Assembly: GCA_029547145.1 (NCBI GenBank)
Contig: JAKPPV010000022.1
Span: forward strand, 1-64,000
Source of the DNA: Methanobacteriota archaeon
Lineage (GTDB): Archaea; Halobacteriota; Methanomicrobia; Methanomicrobiales; Methanospirillaceae
DNA length: 64,000 nt
Direction: 5' to 3'
The position numbers and the translations under genes were made by a program. Each line of letters opens with the position of its first letter. The first letter of the stretch is position 1. Below, one piece after another: positions 1 through 9,135 of this stretch. The notes beneath the pieces were generated by a model, which ran no database searches, was not told the origin of the DNA, and was given only the letters and a program-made list of their open reading frames with translations.

Positions 1-334
1 ATCCGTTTGATTCGGACCGTGGGCTTCATCTGCTTATTAGTTAAGCGCATAATATGATATAGATCTTTCGATATCGCAGGCGGATCGGGGATTCAAGAAG
101 GGGGTGAGGTGATACTGCGCCTAAAAATTCGGAAGTCAGGACGTAATGCTTGAATCACCCTGCCCTGACCTCTTGTGATACCCAAGAAGTGGCACCTGAA
201 CACAAGGACGGGGAACGGTCATTTGCCGTTGAAAGAACATCATGGAATTCTTGAATGAACTGGAATCGTGACCATTCCCGGTTTAAAAACTCACTTCGAT
301 ACCTACATATCAGGTGTCCTGTTCACTCTGATAT
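1..334. other. Non-coding left end
   Basis: No reading frame here looks like a protein. The stretch is visibly richer in A and T than most of the window. An inverted pair GTCAGG (about 135) and CCTGAC (about 164) could form a weak hairpin. The only element I would name is the TATA-like box before the MFS gene. Confidence 0.5.
279..292 (+). promoter_or_regulatory. TATA-like box before the MFS gene
   Basis: The sequence GGTTTAAAAACTC lies about 45 bases before the ATG at 335, which suits an archaeal TATA box with a short leader. There is no clear Shine-Dalgarno just before the ATG. Confidence 0.4.
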
Positions 335-1786
335 ATGTCACAGCAGCCCCCCTCTCCCTGGGGCGTCCTTCTCATCGTAAGCCTTGCGGTGTTCATCCTG
401 GTCATCGATACCAGCACCATGGAAGTCTCTATCAGCGCTCTTGTGCATGACCTGGATAGCAATGCCTCAACCATCCAGACCATCGTCACCATTTATACCC
501 TTGTGAAGGCTGCCTTCATGCTGATCGGCGCAAAGCTTCAGGATCTCATCGGAAGGAAGAGGGCGTTCCTGATCGGTACTGCCGTGTATGGTGTGGGGGT
601 ATTTACGGCTGCAATCAGCCAGAATGCGGCCATGTTCCTCTTTGGCTGGTCAGTACTGGAGGGGATCGGCACGGTCCTGATGCTCCCGGCAACGGTCACC
701 TTCATTACCGGGACGTACGAGGGGAGAGAACGGGCGTTCGCCTTTGGTGTCTGGGGCGGGATCGCGGCGGCGGCAAGCATCTTTGGCCTTGTCTTTGGTG
801 GATATCTCACCACAAACTATTCCTGGCGGGGGGTATTTGCTCTCGAGCTGGTCATCCTTCTCATCATCTTTGCCCTCCATCGGGTATTGAAGGAGACCCG
901 TCCCACCTCATCCTGGAAGAGCTTTGATGGCGGGGGTGCAATCCTTTCGGTTCTCGGCCTCATGTCCCTCGTTCTTGGGATCCTCGCGGTAAAAGAGCCT
1001 TCAGAATGGGTGATCGTTCCCGTTCTCATCTCCGGGGGGATCATCCTCCTTCTCGGGTTTTACTTCTGGGAGAGACGACAGATGAGGAACGCGAAGGGGG
1101 TCCTTGTCGATGTGACCATCCTTCCAACACGTTCCTTTCTTGCCGGGAATGTGGTCGCGATCGGCCAGAAGTTTGTGAGTGCCGGTTTCATCTTCATCTT
1201 CCCCCTCTTCTATGAGATGGTCACAGGTGCAAGCGCATTTGAAACCGGTGTCGCCCTCCTCCCCATGACCCTCGGGGTCGTCGTCTTCTCCATCCTCGGG
1301 GCCAGGCTCGCTGCGTTGTTTGAACCAAAACACCTGCTTCTTATGGGAATCGCAGTCACCGGAGTGGGACTCGCTGCCCTGAGGGATGTCTTTTCCCTCA
1401 CCACCACCGCCTATGATATCTCACCTGGAAGTCTTCTGCTCGGGATCGGGCTTGGTCTTGTCCTTTCCCAGGTGACCAACATCACACTCTCCTCGATTCG
1501 CAGCGATCGCCAGACCGATGCGTCGGGCATCTATAATACCACCCGGCAGCTGGGAAGTTCTCTTGGGACAGCACTGATCGGGATCGTGATGGCAATTGGT
1601 TTCATCCGAGGACTTCCTTTGCCTCAGCCACCGTCCTACCTTCCCGGGAAGCCCCTGCTGTCGATCGGGATCAGCGATGCCGCAGTCAACCAGGGGATGG
1701 AATGGGCGTTTGTGGCGATGATCCTGGTGGTCATCGGCATGTTCATTGCAGGCCTGTTCATCCAGAAGACGGGGAAGATCGTGTGA
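335..1786 (+). CDS. MFS drug/efflux transporter of the DHA2 (EmrB/QacA) type
   Basis: A 483-residue polytopic membrane protein, probably a proton-coupled exporter of small toxic compounds. The N-terminal helix has the sequence FILVIDTSTMEVSI, a form of the helix-1 motif of DHA2 antiporters, followed by the MFS loop signature GAKLQDLIGRKRAF at about residues 67-80. About 14 hydrophobic segments are visible, matching the 14-TMS class and its usual length of 450-500. A motif-C-like stretch (GVWGGIAAAASIFGLVFGGYL) follows helix 4. It stands alone, with no partner or regulator beside it. Substrate cannot be read from sequence. GC content looks lower than in the centre of the window, so lateral gain is possible. 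Confidence 0.85.
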   Translation: MSQQPPSPWGVLLIVSLAVFILVIDTSTMEVSISALVHDLDSNASTIQTIVTIYTLVKAAFMLIGAKLQDLIGRKRAFLIGTAVYGVGVFTAAISQNAAMFLFGWSVLEGIGTVLMLPATVTFITGTYEGRERAFAFGVWGGIAAAASIFGLVFGGYLTTNYSWRGVFALELVILLIIFALHRVLKETRPTSSWKSFDGGGAILSVLGLMSLVLGILAVKEPSEWVIVPVLISGGIILLLGFYFWERRQMRNAKGVLVDVTILPTRSFLAGNVVAIGQKFVSAGFIFIFPLFYEMVTGASAFETGVALLPMTLGVVVFSILGARLAALFEPKHLLLMGIAVTGVGLAALRDVFSLTTTAYDISPGSLLLGIGLGLVLSQVTNITLSSIRSDRQTDASGIYNTTRQLGSSLGTALIGIVMAIGFIRGLPLPQPPSYLPGKPLLSIGISDAAVNQGMEWAFVAMILVVIGMFIAGLFIQKTGKIV

Positions 1787-2111
1787 GGACGTGATGGGAT
1801 GGGGAGGGTAAAATCCAGGAAATGGGGCGTGATCGGCGGGCTCCCTGGCCCAAAGGAGATTTCTCCTGAATACTCAAAAACCCCGGCCAGATTTTCGGCG
1901 GAGCCCTTTATGATGGTTGTATTGATGCTCAGGTAAAAAGTGTGCGTGATGACGTGTAGGGCAGTATGAAATTTGCGAAATCACCGTGTGGCCCCATTTT
2001 AAGCCACCACCGGAGCATAGACCCATGAGAGGAGAAGTGAGAATTGGGGCTGGAAAGATTCTGCAAATGAAAGGTGCGATCACTGATGGATCCCCCGATA
2101 TCTGCTTTTCC
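1787..2111. other. Intergenic stretch between convergent genes
   Basis: No convincing protein-coding frame. A short perfect palindrome GGAGATTTCTCC sits at about 1856. The convergent 3' ends of the MFS and methyltransferase genes face each other across it. Confidence 0.4.
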
Positions 2112-2858
2112 TTACCGCGCCATCAGGGCAAATGCACCCCATCCGAGGTACTCACGCGTGTATGCAGCGTAGCGTGCCGGTTCCCTGGTCAGCTTCTCTC
2201 TCACCTCTTTTGAGTATTCGTCGTCGGGATTCGCTTCGAGCCACCGGCGCATGGTGAGCCACTGTGCAGCTTCGTACCTGTCCCAGCTGTCCTGGTCGGC
2301 AAGAACCATTTCCACGACGTCGAAACCAAGGGCGCCAAATGACGTGAGAAGTTCAGGAAGCAACAGAAAATCGGAGATGGAACCGGCCTCGCATTCCCTG
2401 GCAACTTCTTCCGTCGGGGGTAACCGCCGCCAGTAAGGCTCGCCGATGAGGATGATTCCTCCGGGAAGAAGACTCTTTGCCAGAAGCCCGATGGTTCCGG
2501 CGACTCCCCCGCCGATCCACGTGGCACCAAGGCAGGCGCCTACATCGACCTTTTCATCGGCGACGTAGCCGACAGCGTCACCGTGGATGAACCTGACCCC
2601 GTCGGCGACGCCTAGTTCAAGGGCACGTTGTTTCGCCTGCGCGTTGAACAACAGGCTCAAGTCGATGCCGACACCGGTGATTCCAAAATCGCGTGCCCAG
2701 GTGCACAGCATCTCGCCCGACCCGCTGCCGAGGTCGAGCACGCGGGTTCCCGGTTCCAGGCGTAACGCTGCTCCCAGAGTGGCAAGCTTTTCGGGCGTGA
2801 ACGGGTTATGGATACGGTGGGCACTTTCAGTTATGGTAAAGATACGCGGGATATCCAT
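2112..2858 (-). CDS. SAM-dependent methyltransferase, class I
   Basis: A soluble 248-residue protein with the Rossmann methyltransferase core. Motif I is VLDLGSGSGEML at about residues 40-51, then GVGIDLS as the acidic motif II, and FIHGDAV as motif III. GGIILIGEPYWRRLPP follows as the post-motif strand. The C-terminal half is a helical lid with many Trp and Tyr, as in small-molecule methyltransferases. AGGAGT lies just before the ATG. The methyl acceptor cannot be deduced; neighbours give no pathway. A TATA-like AATTTATCC on the minus strand at about 2888 could drive it. Confidence 0.8.
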   Translation of the reverse strand: MDIPRIFTITESAHRIHNPFTPEKLATLGAALRLEPGTRVLDLGSGSGEMLCTWARDFGITGVGIDLSLLFNAQAKQRALELGVADGVRFIHGDAVGYVADEKVDVGACLGATWIGGGVAGTIGLLAKSLLPGGIILIGEPYWRRLPPTEEVARECEAGSISDFLLLPELLTSFGALGFDVVEMVLADQDSWDRYEAAQWLTMRRWLEANPDDEYSKEVREKLTREPARYAAYTREYLGWGAFALMAR

Positions 2859-3335
2859 TGGAAAAAACTCCTAATTTGTGTCGTTGGATAAATTTGTTTT
2901 ACCCCTTAATGACTGTTCTTGACGAAGATTTTTCCAATTTCATGCAACAACCTCAACGTTCCCCGGTTTTTTTGCTGTTCTGTAATCCCAACCTGGAGTG
3001 AAACGACATGTGCAGATTCGGTAGTTCGCTAATTTGTACCGGCCCAGATGTATCTCCGATCGTTGACTCAAAGGGAAAACAGGCAGATCTCGATACAATG
3101 TAGACTGCCCCACATGGCATTTCAAATCGAAGGCAGTACCTGTACCCAGGGTTCGTCTGTTCGACAGAAAGAATGCTCCGATCTGACCGTCACTGCCAGG
3201 GGCCCTTTATCTAGGCCACAGGCTTCCGCATGCTGTTGGGGATGACGAAGATACACCAATCGATTCATTCAATTATCTCGCTGCTGGATCGTAGTCTCTC
3301 AAAAATCACTGTGATGCCACATCGCCTAGCTTTCC
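2859..3335. other. Intergenic stretch upstream of the transposase relic
   Basis: Contains the minus-strand promoter region of the methyltransferase gene and then sequence with no intact frame. The part next to 3336 may hold a decayed N-terminal section of the transposase (for example a frame reading IHQSIHSIISLLDRS), but I cannot prove it. Confidence 0.35.
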
Positions 3336-4241
3336 ATGGATGACCTTGAAGTCATGAATACGGCAATCCCGGGCCACGCGCTCTCCTCGGCCCTGACCCC
3401 TAGGAAGGCGTACACCCTTGCTATCGACTTCACGAACGACCCGTATTATGGGGCGGTTGTACCGGAGAACGAGAGATTTCATCCGGAGCCGGCTGAATAG
3501 ATCGACCAACGACTTCTACTCGTATGTCACGGAGTATGCGATCGCACGCCATCGCCAGATAAAGCTGGCGGTTTTTCCTGTGACGAAGGTTACCTCCAAG
3601 GTCGAGTAGATCGCCCGGTACCAGGACGTGATCACGTCGTCAGGCCTGACAATTCAGGTATTCTGTTTCGATCGAGAGTACTACGCATACGATGTTGTCG
3701 CTATTCAGATGACAGAGGACGTCCCGTTTATCATCCCGCTTAAGATAGACAGCCGGAGCGATGAAACGGCTACTGAATGGCAGGTAAACGCGATTCGACG
3801 AGTACCTCGTGCGGGGGAAAAAAGGCATTCACCCGACGATAGCGTCGGTGGTACTGTACGCACAGGGGAAACGAGGAGAGCAAGGAGCTGAGGATCCCGG
3901 GTATGTCGTCGACAGTGTTCCCAGGATACCCGGAAGATCCACGAGATGTATCGCTCACGGTTCGCAATCGGGTCGTCGTACCGGATGCGAAACCAGGATA
4001 AAACCCGGAGCTCCACCCGCAATCCGGTGATCCGCTATCTCATTGCCATCATCTCGTTCTTGCTGAAAAAAACTCTGGATGGCTGTCCTCTGAACTTGTG
4101 TGTTCACCCGTGAAACGAGGGCTGCCAACCATCAGGATGTGCGCGTTCCGATTCGATCAGTTCCGCCTCTATATCTCGGAAGCGGTGCGATCTATGTTGA
4201 AGGCCACCCGGATGATTCCTGCACTCAGAAGTCATGGTTAG
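3336..4241 (+). pseudogene. Decayed ISH3/IS4-like DDE transposase
   Basis: Pieces of a transposase can be read through at least four frame changes and a stop. In order: AIDFTNDPYYGAVVPENE in the frame of 3336; RSTNDFYSYVTEYAIARHRQ in the frame of 3418, with TAG at 3607; then LTIQVFCFDREYYAYDVV and VPFIIPLK in the same frame; FDEYLVRGKKGIHPTIA one frame on; RKIHEMYRSRF and NPVIRYLIAIISFLLK after a further shift; and FDQFRLYISEAVRS to a terminal TAG at 4239. The first Asp (AIDFT) and second Asp (FDRE) of a DDE enzyme remain. The YxxRFxIE-type motif reads RFAIGSS, so the catalytic Glu appears replaced by Gly. The gene is clearly dead. I could not define terminal inverted repeats. Confidence 0.8.
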
Positions 4242-4646
4242 CCAATAGAGGCGAGCAGTGAAGATACAAGAAAAAGATGACAGAGGGGGAATTCGCGAAG
4301 TACTGGATCATATGGCTCCCTCAAGTGCTCCTGGCGGAGCAGGTGTGACTCCGAACCGCGCCGTGTCTGCTCCTGTGTATCGAGGGCGACCTTCGGCTCC
4401 TGCCTGGTCTCCACGCTACCTCCGGCCTCTCGCTGTGTTCACCGGCCGGTTCATGCCGGTCACGGTACGTGTCTGGCGCACCTGCAGCGATGAACGAACG
4501 AAAAATGGACTTCCCCTCAAGCGGTCCCGACGCCATCGCGGGCCACCGAGAGCACGTCGATAAGGAGCAGTTGGGCCGGTGAGGGTTTAGCCTGAGAACA
4601 CGGAACAACATTGATGAGGGGCGCGGAGGCAGATCCTCCTTGCGGG
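4242..4646. other. Intergenic stretch after the transposase relic
   Basis: No frame resembles a known protein. A short frame at 4490-4580 (MNERKMDFPSSG...) is compositionally plausible but only 30 residues long and unrecognised. The insertion element may end somewhere within this stretch. Confidence 0.4.
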
Positions 4647-5381
4647 ATGAGTGTCTGGATGGATGCAGTTTCTCATGATCATCAGAATGAAAAGACGATA
4701 GTCGCTTCCTGGACGGGGGGGAAAGACGGGTGTCTGGCCGCCTATCGCGCGATGCTCGAAGGGTACCGGATCAGTCACCTCCTTGCCTTCCGGAGCATGG
4801 AGAAGGATGGTGCCCACGACATCAACCCCGCCCTCCTCCGTGCCCAGGCAGAGGCGATCGGTATCCCGATCGTCGAACGGGACTATCGTTCCTACGAGAG
4901 GGCGTTCCTGGAGGTGGTCGATGAACTTCGCCGGACCGGTGTCCGGATCGACGGCGCAGTATTCGGTCATATCGCGACGCATGGCTCACTGGTCGAGCGG
5001 GTCTGCGGGACCCTGGGACTGGACCCCGTCCTCCCGCTGTGGGGGCGGGACCCGCGGGAGCTGATCACCGAGATCGTCGAGGCGGGGTTCGAGGCGGTCA
5101 TCATCGGTGTCAGGGACGGAGTGATGGGTTCCAGGTGGCTCGGACGCCGGATCGATGCCTCGTTCCTCCGGGAGCTGGCGGAGATGGAGCCCGGCGTCGA
5201 TCCCTGCGGCGAGAACGGAGAGTTCCACACGGTCGTCACGGACGGTCCGATCTTCTCCCGGAGGATTGCGATCGAAGCAGGCGAACCGATCCAAAGGGAT
5301 GGTCACTGGCTGTTACGGGTCACCTCTTTCTCCCTCGTGGAGAAAGAGCGGTTCATGAGCGGATCGGGGAAGGGCGGGTAA
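4647..5381 (+). CDS. Diphthine--ammonia ligase family protein (Dph6-like)
   Basis: An ATP-binding amidotransferase-like protein of the family that performs the last step of diphthamide formation on elongation factor 2. The P-loop-like PP motif is IVASWTGGKDGCLAAYRA near the N terminus. Later signatures include HLLAFRSM, the GAVFGHI region, LPLWGRDPRELI, GVRDGVMGSRWLGR and CGENGEFHTVV, all typical of the family. Length is 244 residues from the ATG at 4647, near the usual 220-250. In-frame starts at 4611 (TTG), 4614 and 4659 are also possible; no Shine-Dalgarno decides. The usual SGGKDS reads TGGKDG here, so a divergent paralogue is possible. Confidence 0.8.
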   Translation: MSVWMDAVSHDHQNEKTIVASWTGGKDGCLAAYRAMLEGYRISHLLAFRSMEKDGAHDINPALLRAQAEAIGIPIVERDYRSYERAFLEVVDELRRTGVRIDGAVFGHIATHGSLVERVCGTLGLDPVLPLWGRDPRELITEIVEAGFEAVIIGVRDGVMGSRWLGRRIDASFLRELAEMEPGVDPCGENGEFHTVVTDGPIFSRRIAIEAGEPIQRDGHWLLRVTSFSLVEKERFMSGSGKGG

Positions 5382-5839
5382 GGCCCTTTTCCGAGTTTTA
5401 CCGAGCTCGTGAGGGGCAGCGGATCGACCGTGTCCCGGATCGTCCCGGCTCCTACCTCCCGTGAAGTGAGCCTCACGTCCCGTTCCGGGCTGCCCGACGA
5501 TTCGACAGGACTGGACCGAACAAAATCGAACCGGTACGGTGTTGGATGCGAGGAGGATGACCGGGTATGTGGCTCTCCTCTCCCGCTCACGGGGCCGGTC
5601 GATCGACATCAAAGGAGTATCCTCTTGCACCGACCCTTCCGAAAAGGGCTCGCACGGCGCCAGGCTGGTCTGCAGGAGACCCGGTCTTTACTGGAGACCT
5701 GCACCCGGGGCATCAACATCCCCAGGTGATCTCTTTTTTCTCCTCAAGGGCAGACCGGGGTTACCTGAGTGTAACTCCTCACTTTTTATATTCTGTCTCC
5801 TCATGACAGCATGGTCGGAAATATCCGGGGTGAACCGTT
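5382..5839. other. Intergenic stretch upstream of hcp
   Basis: No convincing coding frame over about 450 bases. The right end holds the hcp promoter. The rest shows no repeat or RNA gene that I can recognise. Confidence 0.5.
5783..5792 (+). promoter_or_regulatory. TATA box of hcp
   Basis: CTTTTTATAT is an AT-rich island in GC-rich surroundings, about 50 bases before the GTG start of hcp. A GGGGTGA Shine-Dalgarno follows at about 5828, six bases before the start. Confidence 0.6.
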
Positions 5840-7459
5840 GTGTTCTGCTACCAGTGCGAGGAGACGGCACGGGGGACCGGTTGTACGGTCCGGGGTGTCT
5901 GCAGCAAGGATGAAGAACTCTGCAGGCTGATGGACGTCCTGCTGTATCTCTGCCGTGGGATCGCGGTGAGGGAACAGGGGGATCGAGAGGCCGGGGGGAC
6001 GGGCAGCGGGGAGGCGCGGCGTTTCATCGCCGATGCACTCTTCTCAACGCTTACGAACGTCAACTTCGATCCCTCCCGGATTCGCGAGATGTGCTGGAAG
6101 GCCGTCGCGCTTCGTGACACACTGCCACCGCCACCGCCGGGAGCACACGAGGCCGCAACCTGGATACCGAAGGACGATGCCGAGATGGACCTTAAGGCGC
6201 CCTCTGTCGGGGTCCTTTCGACCCCGGACGAGGACGTTCGTTCGTTGCGGGAGACCCTGATCTATGGCCTGAAGGGGATGGGGGCCTACTACCACCACGC
6301 CGTGGTACTCGGAAGATCCGACGACGCGATCGAGGAGTTCATGGTGAAGGCCCTCGCCTCAACCGTCAAGGATCTGTCGTTCGATGAGATGGTCGGGCTG
6401 GTTCTCGAGTGCGGCAGAGTCGGGGTCTCCACCCTCGCACTTCTGGATCATGCGAATACATCGGCCTATGGAGACCCTCAGATCACCCATGTGAAGACGG
6501 TCCCGGGGAACCGGCCGGGCATCCTGGTGACGGGTCACGACCTGAAAGACCTCGCGCAGCTTCTGGAGCAGTCGAAGGACGCCGGAATCGACATCTACAC
6601 CCATGGTGAGATGCTACCCGCACATGGGTATCCGGCGTTCAGGAGATACGCGCATCTCTTCGGCCACTATGGGACCTCCTGGCACCGCCAGCCCGAGGAG
6701 TTCGAGCCCTTCAACGGCCCGATCCTCTTCACGACGAACTGTATCATTCCACCGAAGGACTCCTACTTCGGTCGACTCTACACGACCGGGCCCGTCGGGT
6801 GGCCCAGCGTCCCGCACATCCCCGCCGGGCCGGACGGAGAGAAGGACTTCTCTGTGGTCATCAAACATGCGCAGGCATCCCCGCCGCCGGCACCCCTTCC
6901 CGGCACTGGCCGTGAACTGATCACCGGGTGCGCCCACAGGGCAGTCCTCTCCATCGCCGGCACGATCGTCGAGGCCGTGAAGAATGGGGACATCCGGCGT
7001 TTCATCGTGATGGCAGGATGTGATGGACGTCAGAAAGAACGTGAGTATTACACGAAGTTCGCCGAGGCGCTCCCGAAAGACACGATCATCCTGACCGCAG
7101 GGTGCGCGAAGTTCCGGTACAACGCCCTTGACCTCGGGACGATCCGCGGCATCCCCCGCGTGATCGACGCGGGCCAGTGCAACGACTCCTACTCGCTTGT
7201 CGTAATCGCCCGGGCCCTCTCCGATGCGTTTGGGGTGGGGATCAACGACCTGCCGCTCTCGTTCAACATCGCATGGTACGAACAGAAGGCCGTCCTCGTC
7301 CTTCTCGCCCTGCTGAGCCTCGGGATCCGGAATATCACCCTCGGGCCCAAGCTCCCGGCATTCGTCTCACCGAACGTCCTCAGGGTGCTCATCGAGACCT
7401 TCAACCTGACTGCGAACTCCACGGTTGAGGAGGACATGGCCCGGCTCGTGCCGGCCTGA
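5840..7459 (+). CDS. hcp: Hydroxylamine reductase / hybrid-cluster protein
   Basis: Hcp carries a [4Fe-4S] cluster and the hybrid 4Fe-2O-2S cluster and reduces hydroxylamine or nitric oxide in the nitrosative-stress response; cytoplasmic. The GTG start gives MFCYQCEETARGTGC, with cluster cysteines C3, C6, C15 and C21 in the spacing of Desulfovibrio Hcp. Hybrid-cluster ligands are visible in order: His in DHANTSAYG, Glu in THGEMLPAHG, Cys in TTNCIIPP, the persulfide Cys in MAGCDG, Cys in TAGCAKFR, Cys in DAGQCNDS, and Glu and Lys in WYEQKAV. Length 539 is that of the full-size class. It stands alone with its own promoter; no hcr reductase gene is adjacent, so a ferredoxin donor is likely (inference). 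Confidence 0.96.
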   Translation: MFCYQCEETARGTGCTVRGVCSKDEELCRLMDVLLYLCRGIAVREQGDREAGGTGSGEARRFIADALFSTLTNVNFDPSRIREMCWKAVALRDTLPPPPPGAHEAATWIPKDDAEMDLKAPSVGVLSTPDEDVRSLRETLIYGLKGMGAYYHHAVVLGRSDDAIEEFMVKALASTVKDLSFDEMVGLVLECGRVGVSTLALLDHANTSAYGDPQITHVKTVPGNRPGILVTGHDLKDLAQLLEQSKDAGIDIYTHGEMLPAHGYPAFRRYAHLFGHYGTSWHRQPEEFEPFNGPILFTTNCIIPPKDSYFGRLYTTGPVGWPSVPHIPAGPDGEKDFSVVIKHAQASPPPAPLPGTGRELITGCAHRAVLSIAGTIVEAVKNGDIRRFIVMAGCDGRQKEREYYTKFAEALPKDTIILTAGCAKFRYNALDLGTIRGIPRVIDAGQCNDSYSLVVIARALSDAFGVGINDLPLSFNIAWYEQKAVLVLLALLSLGIRNITLGPKLPAFVSPNVLRVLIETFNLTANSTVEEDMARLVPA

Positions 7460-7770
7460 ACTCCCCTTCGGGCGATCCCGGGAAGGGGGGGGGGGGTGAT
7501 ACCAATCCAACAACCGGCACCCTCATCCCGGGTGAGAACGGGAAGGAGTGAACCATGGATTCGCAGACCTGGGACCGCAGGCGGTTACATCTGCGACCCG
7601 CTGCAGGAGAGATCGACAGCGACAAACTGCCTGAGAACGCCGGTTCCGAACTGCCGGATCACCGGGTCCACCCTCTGCATCCCTGGAGAGGACCTCACTG
7701 ACGGGATCTGGATCAGGTCCCTTTTTCGACCTCATCGGCTCTACGGCCCCGCGATCCAATGACCAGGCTC
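7460..7770. other. Intergenic stretch between convergent genes, with a G12 tract
   Basis: Lies between the 3' ends of hcp and the minus-strand ATPase gene. No coding frame is supported. It contains a run of 12 G at 7485-7496. Confidence 0.5.
7485..7496. repeat. Homopolymer of 12 G
   Basis: Twelve consecutive G residues shortly after the hcp stop. A second tract of the same length lies at 41344-41355, also between genes. Confidence 0.95.
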
Positions 7771-9135
7771 TCAACTCCCTGAGAGCCGTTCGAGAACCGG
7801 GCGAAGAGATGCCACCAGTCTCTCTCTGAACTTTGATCGGTCCATCGCCTTCGCATGGAACCCCTCCAGTACCAGGATCCGGTCCGCCTCCGCCGTCAGG
7901 AGGTCGAGCGCCCCGGCGGTAAAGAGGATGGTGGTGGTGCCAAGGCATTCCCGCCGGGTAGCCAGCAGGGTCGAGAGGGGGACCACACCGGGGGCGGAGA
8001 GGCAGGAGGGGACGAGGAGGTTCACGGCGGACCGGTCCTCGTCGAAGGCGAGGATCGGCACCTGCCGCCGCACCGCCCTCACCATCTCTTCTGCCATCGA
8101 GGTGGAGCCTGACCCGGGACCGGAGGCGGATCCTGGTGTTCCCCGGAGTGAGGTAGGGAGGTGATCGAAGAAGAGGGAGAGGTCCGCCGCATGGTGTATG
8201 CCGGTTCCCGCCTCAGCGAAGACCCCTCCCGGGACCGTCACCACCCGTTCGCGCCCGTCCCCGGGGAGGTGATCATCCACCCCCGAGAGGATCGCCGAGA
8301 GAAGGGTGGACTTTCCCTCGGCGTTCGAGCCGGCGATCGCGAAGACCTCCCCCCGCGAGAGACCGAGACCGGTGATGCCCTCACCGCTCGCCGGGAGCTC
8401 GATCTCGATCGGGGCGAGCCCTGCGGGGCACCGGAACGCGATGTGGGAATCCCGCCGTGGGCCTGCCACCCGGTAGTGGCAGCGATGTCGCGTGTACTCC
8501 CGGGCGGGGAGGGTCCCGTCCCCGACGAACGAAACAAGCCCGAGAGAGGGGAGGGCACGTCGAAGCCCTTTCTGGTCGAGCGAGGCGGTCCGCCCTGCAC
8601 AGAGCACCGGGTCGGAGAGCCCCTGCACCACCTCCCCGATCGCACGTACGAACCGGTCGAGCCGTCCGGCCACGACGCGGACCGCTCCCGGGTCGTCGGC
8701 GTCTGCCGGTGGCAGCGCGCCCGTGACCGTGAGCTCGAATCCATCGGGGACGGCACGGTTGTTGTCTCCTGCGGAAAAGAGCCCCACCCCGATCGCCGAG
8801 GGCGAGGCGATCAGGGTGTAGGGTTCCACCGGTGCGGTGTAGCGATCGGGAAAGCCCGTCCCCCGACCGGCGAGCGGGTCGAGGTCGGTGGCGGATGGGT
8901 CGCGGGCCGCTTCCTTGATCGCCTCGATTGCGACCGCTGCAACCCCGTCCAGCCCTGCCGTTCCCTTCCCCGTCGTCACCAGGTCCCGTTCAACACGGAC
9001 CGGCAGGCTGAACTGAAGCGCGGTCCTGTCGAACGAGGGCACGATATAGGTATTGACGCCGGGTCGGACCCGTCGGCGGTCCACCCCGGTGCCGTCCCCA
9101 CCGACTTCCGAGAGCACTCCCCTGAGATGTTCCAT
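7771..9135 (-). CDS. Predicted ATPase of the ABC class (COG3044 type)
   Basis: A 454-residue soluble ATPase of a family common in archaea whose role is unknown; it is not a transporter subunit. Its start MEHLRGVLSEVGG matches the family N terminus, so I prefer the ATG at 9135 to the GTG at 9156. Walker A is GSNAEGKS at about residues 269-276. A serine-rich SGSTSMAEEM stretch precedes Walker B (VPILAFDEDRSAVNLL), whose DEDxSAxN form is the family hallmark. The linker between these, about 70 residues, is Gly/Ser/Pro rich. Nothing next to it suggests a partner. Confidence 0.85.
   Translation of the reverse strand: MEHLRGVLSEVGGDGTGVDRRRVRPGVNTYIVPSFDRTALQFSLPVRVERDLVTTGKGTAGLDGVAAVAIEAIKEAARDPSATDLDPLAGRGTGFPDRYTAPVEPYTLIASPSAIGVGLFSAGDNNRAVPDGFELTVTGALPPADADDPGAVRVVAGRLDRFVRAIGEVVQGLSDPVLCAGRTASLDQKGLRRALPSLGLVSFVGDGTLPAREYTRHRCHYRVAGPRRDSHIAFRCPAGLAPIEIELPASGEGITGLGLSRGEVFAIAGSNAEGKSTLLSAILSGVDDHLPGDGRERVVTVPGGVFAEAGTGIHHAADLSLFFDHLPTSLRGTPGSASGPGSGSTSMAEEMVRAVRRQVPILAFDEDRSAVNLLVPSCLSAPGVVPLSTLLATRRECLGTTTILFTAGALDLLTAEADRILVLEGFHAKAMDRSKFRERLVASLRPVLERLSGS

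Noticed and set aside
1856-1867. Palindrome GGAGATTTCTCC as a terminator or operator
   Set aside because: Loop too short for a stable hairpin, no T tract, and single occurrence.
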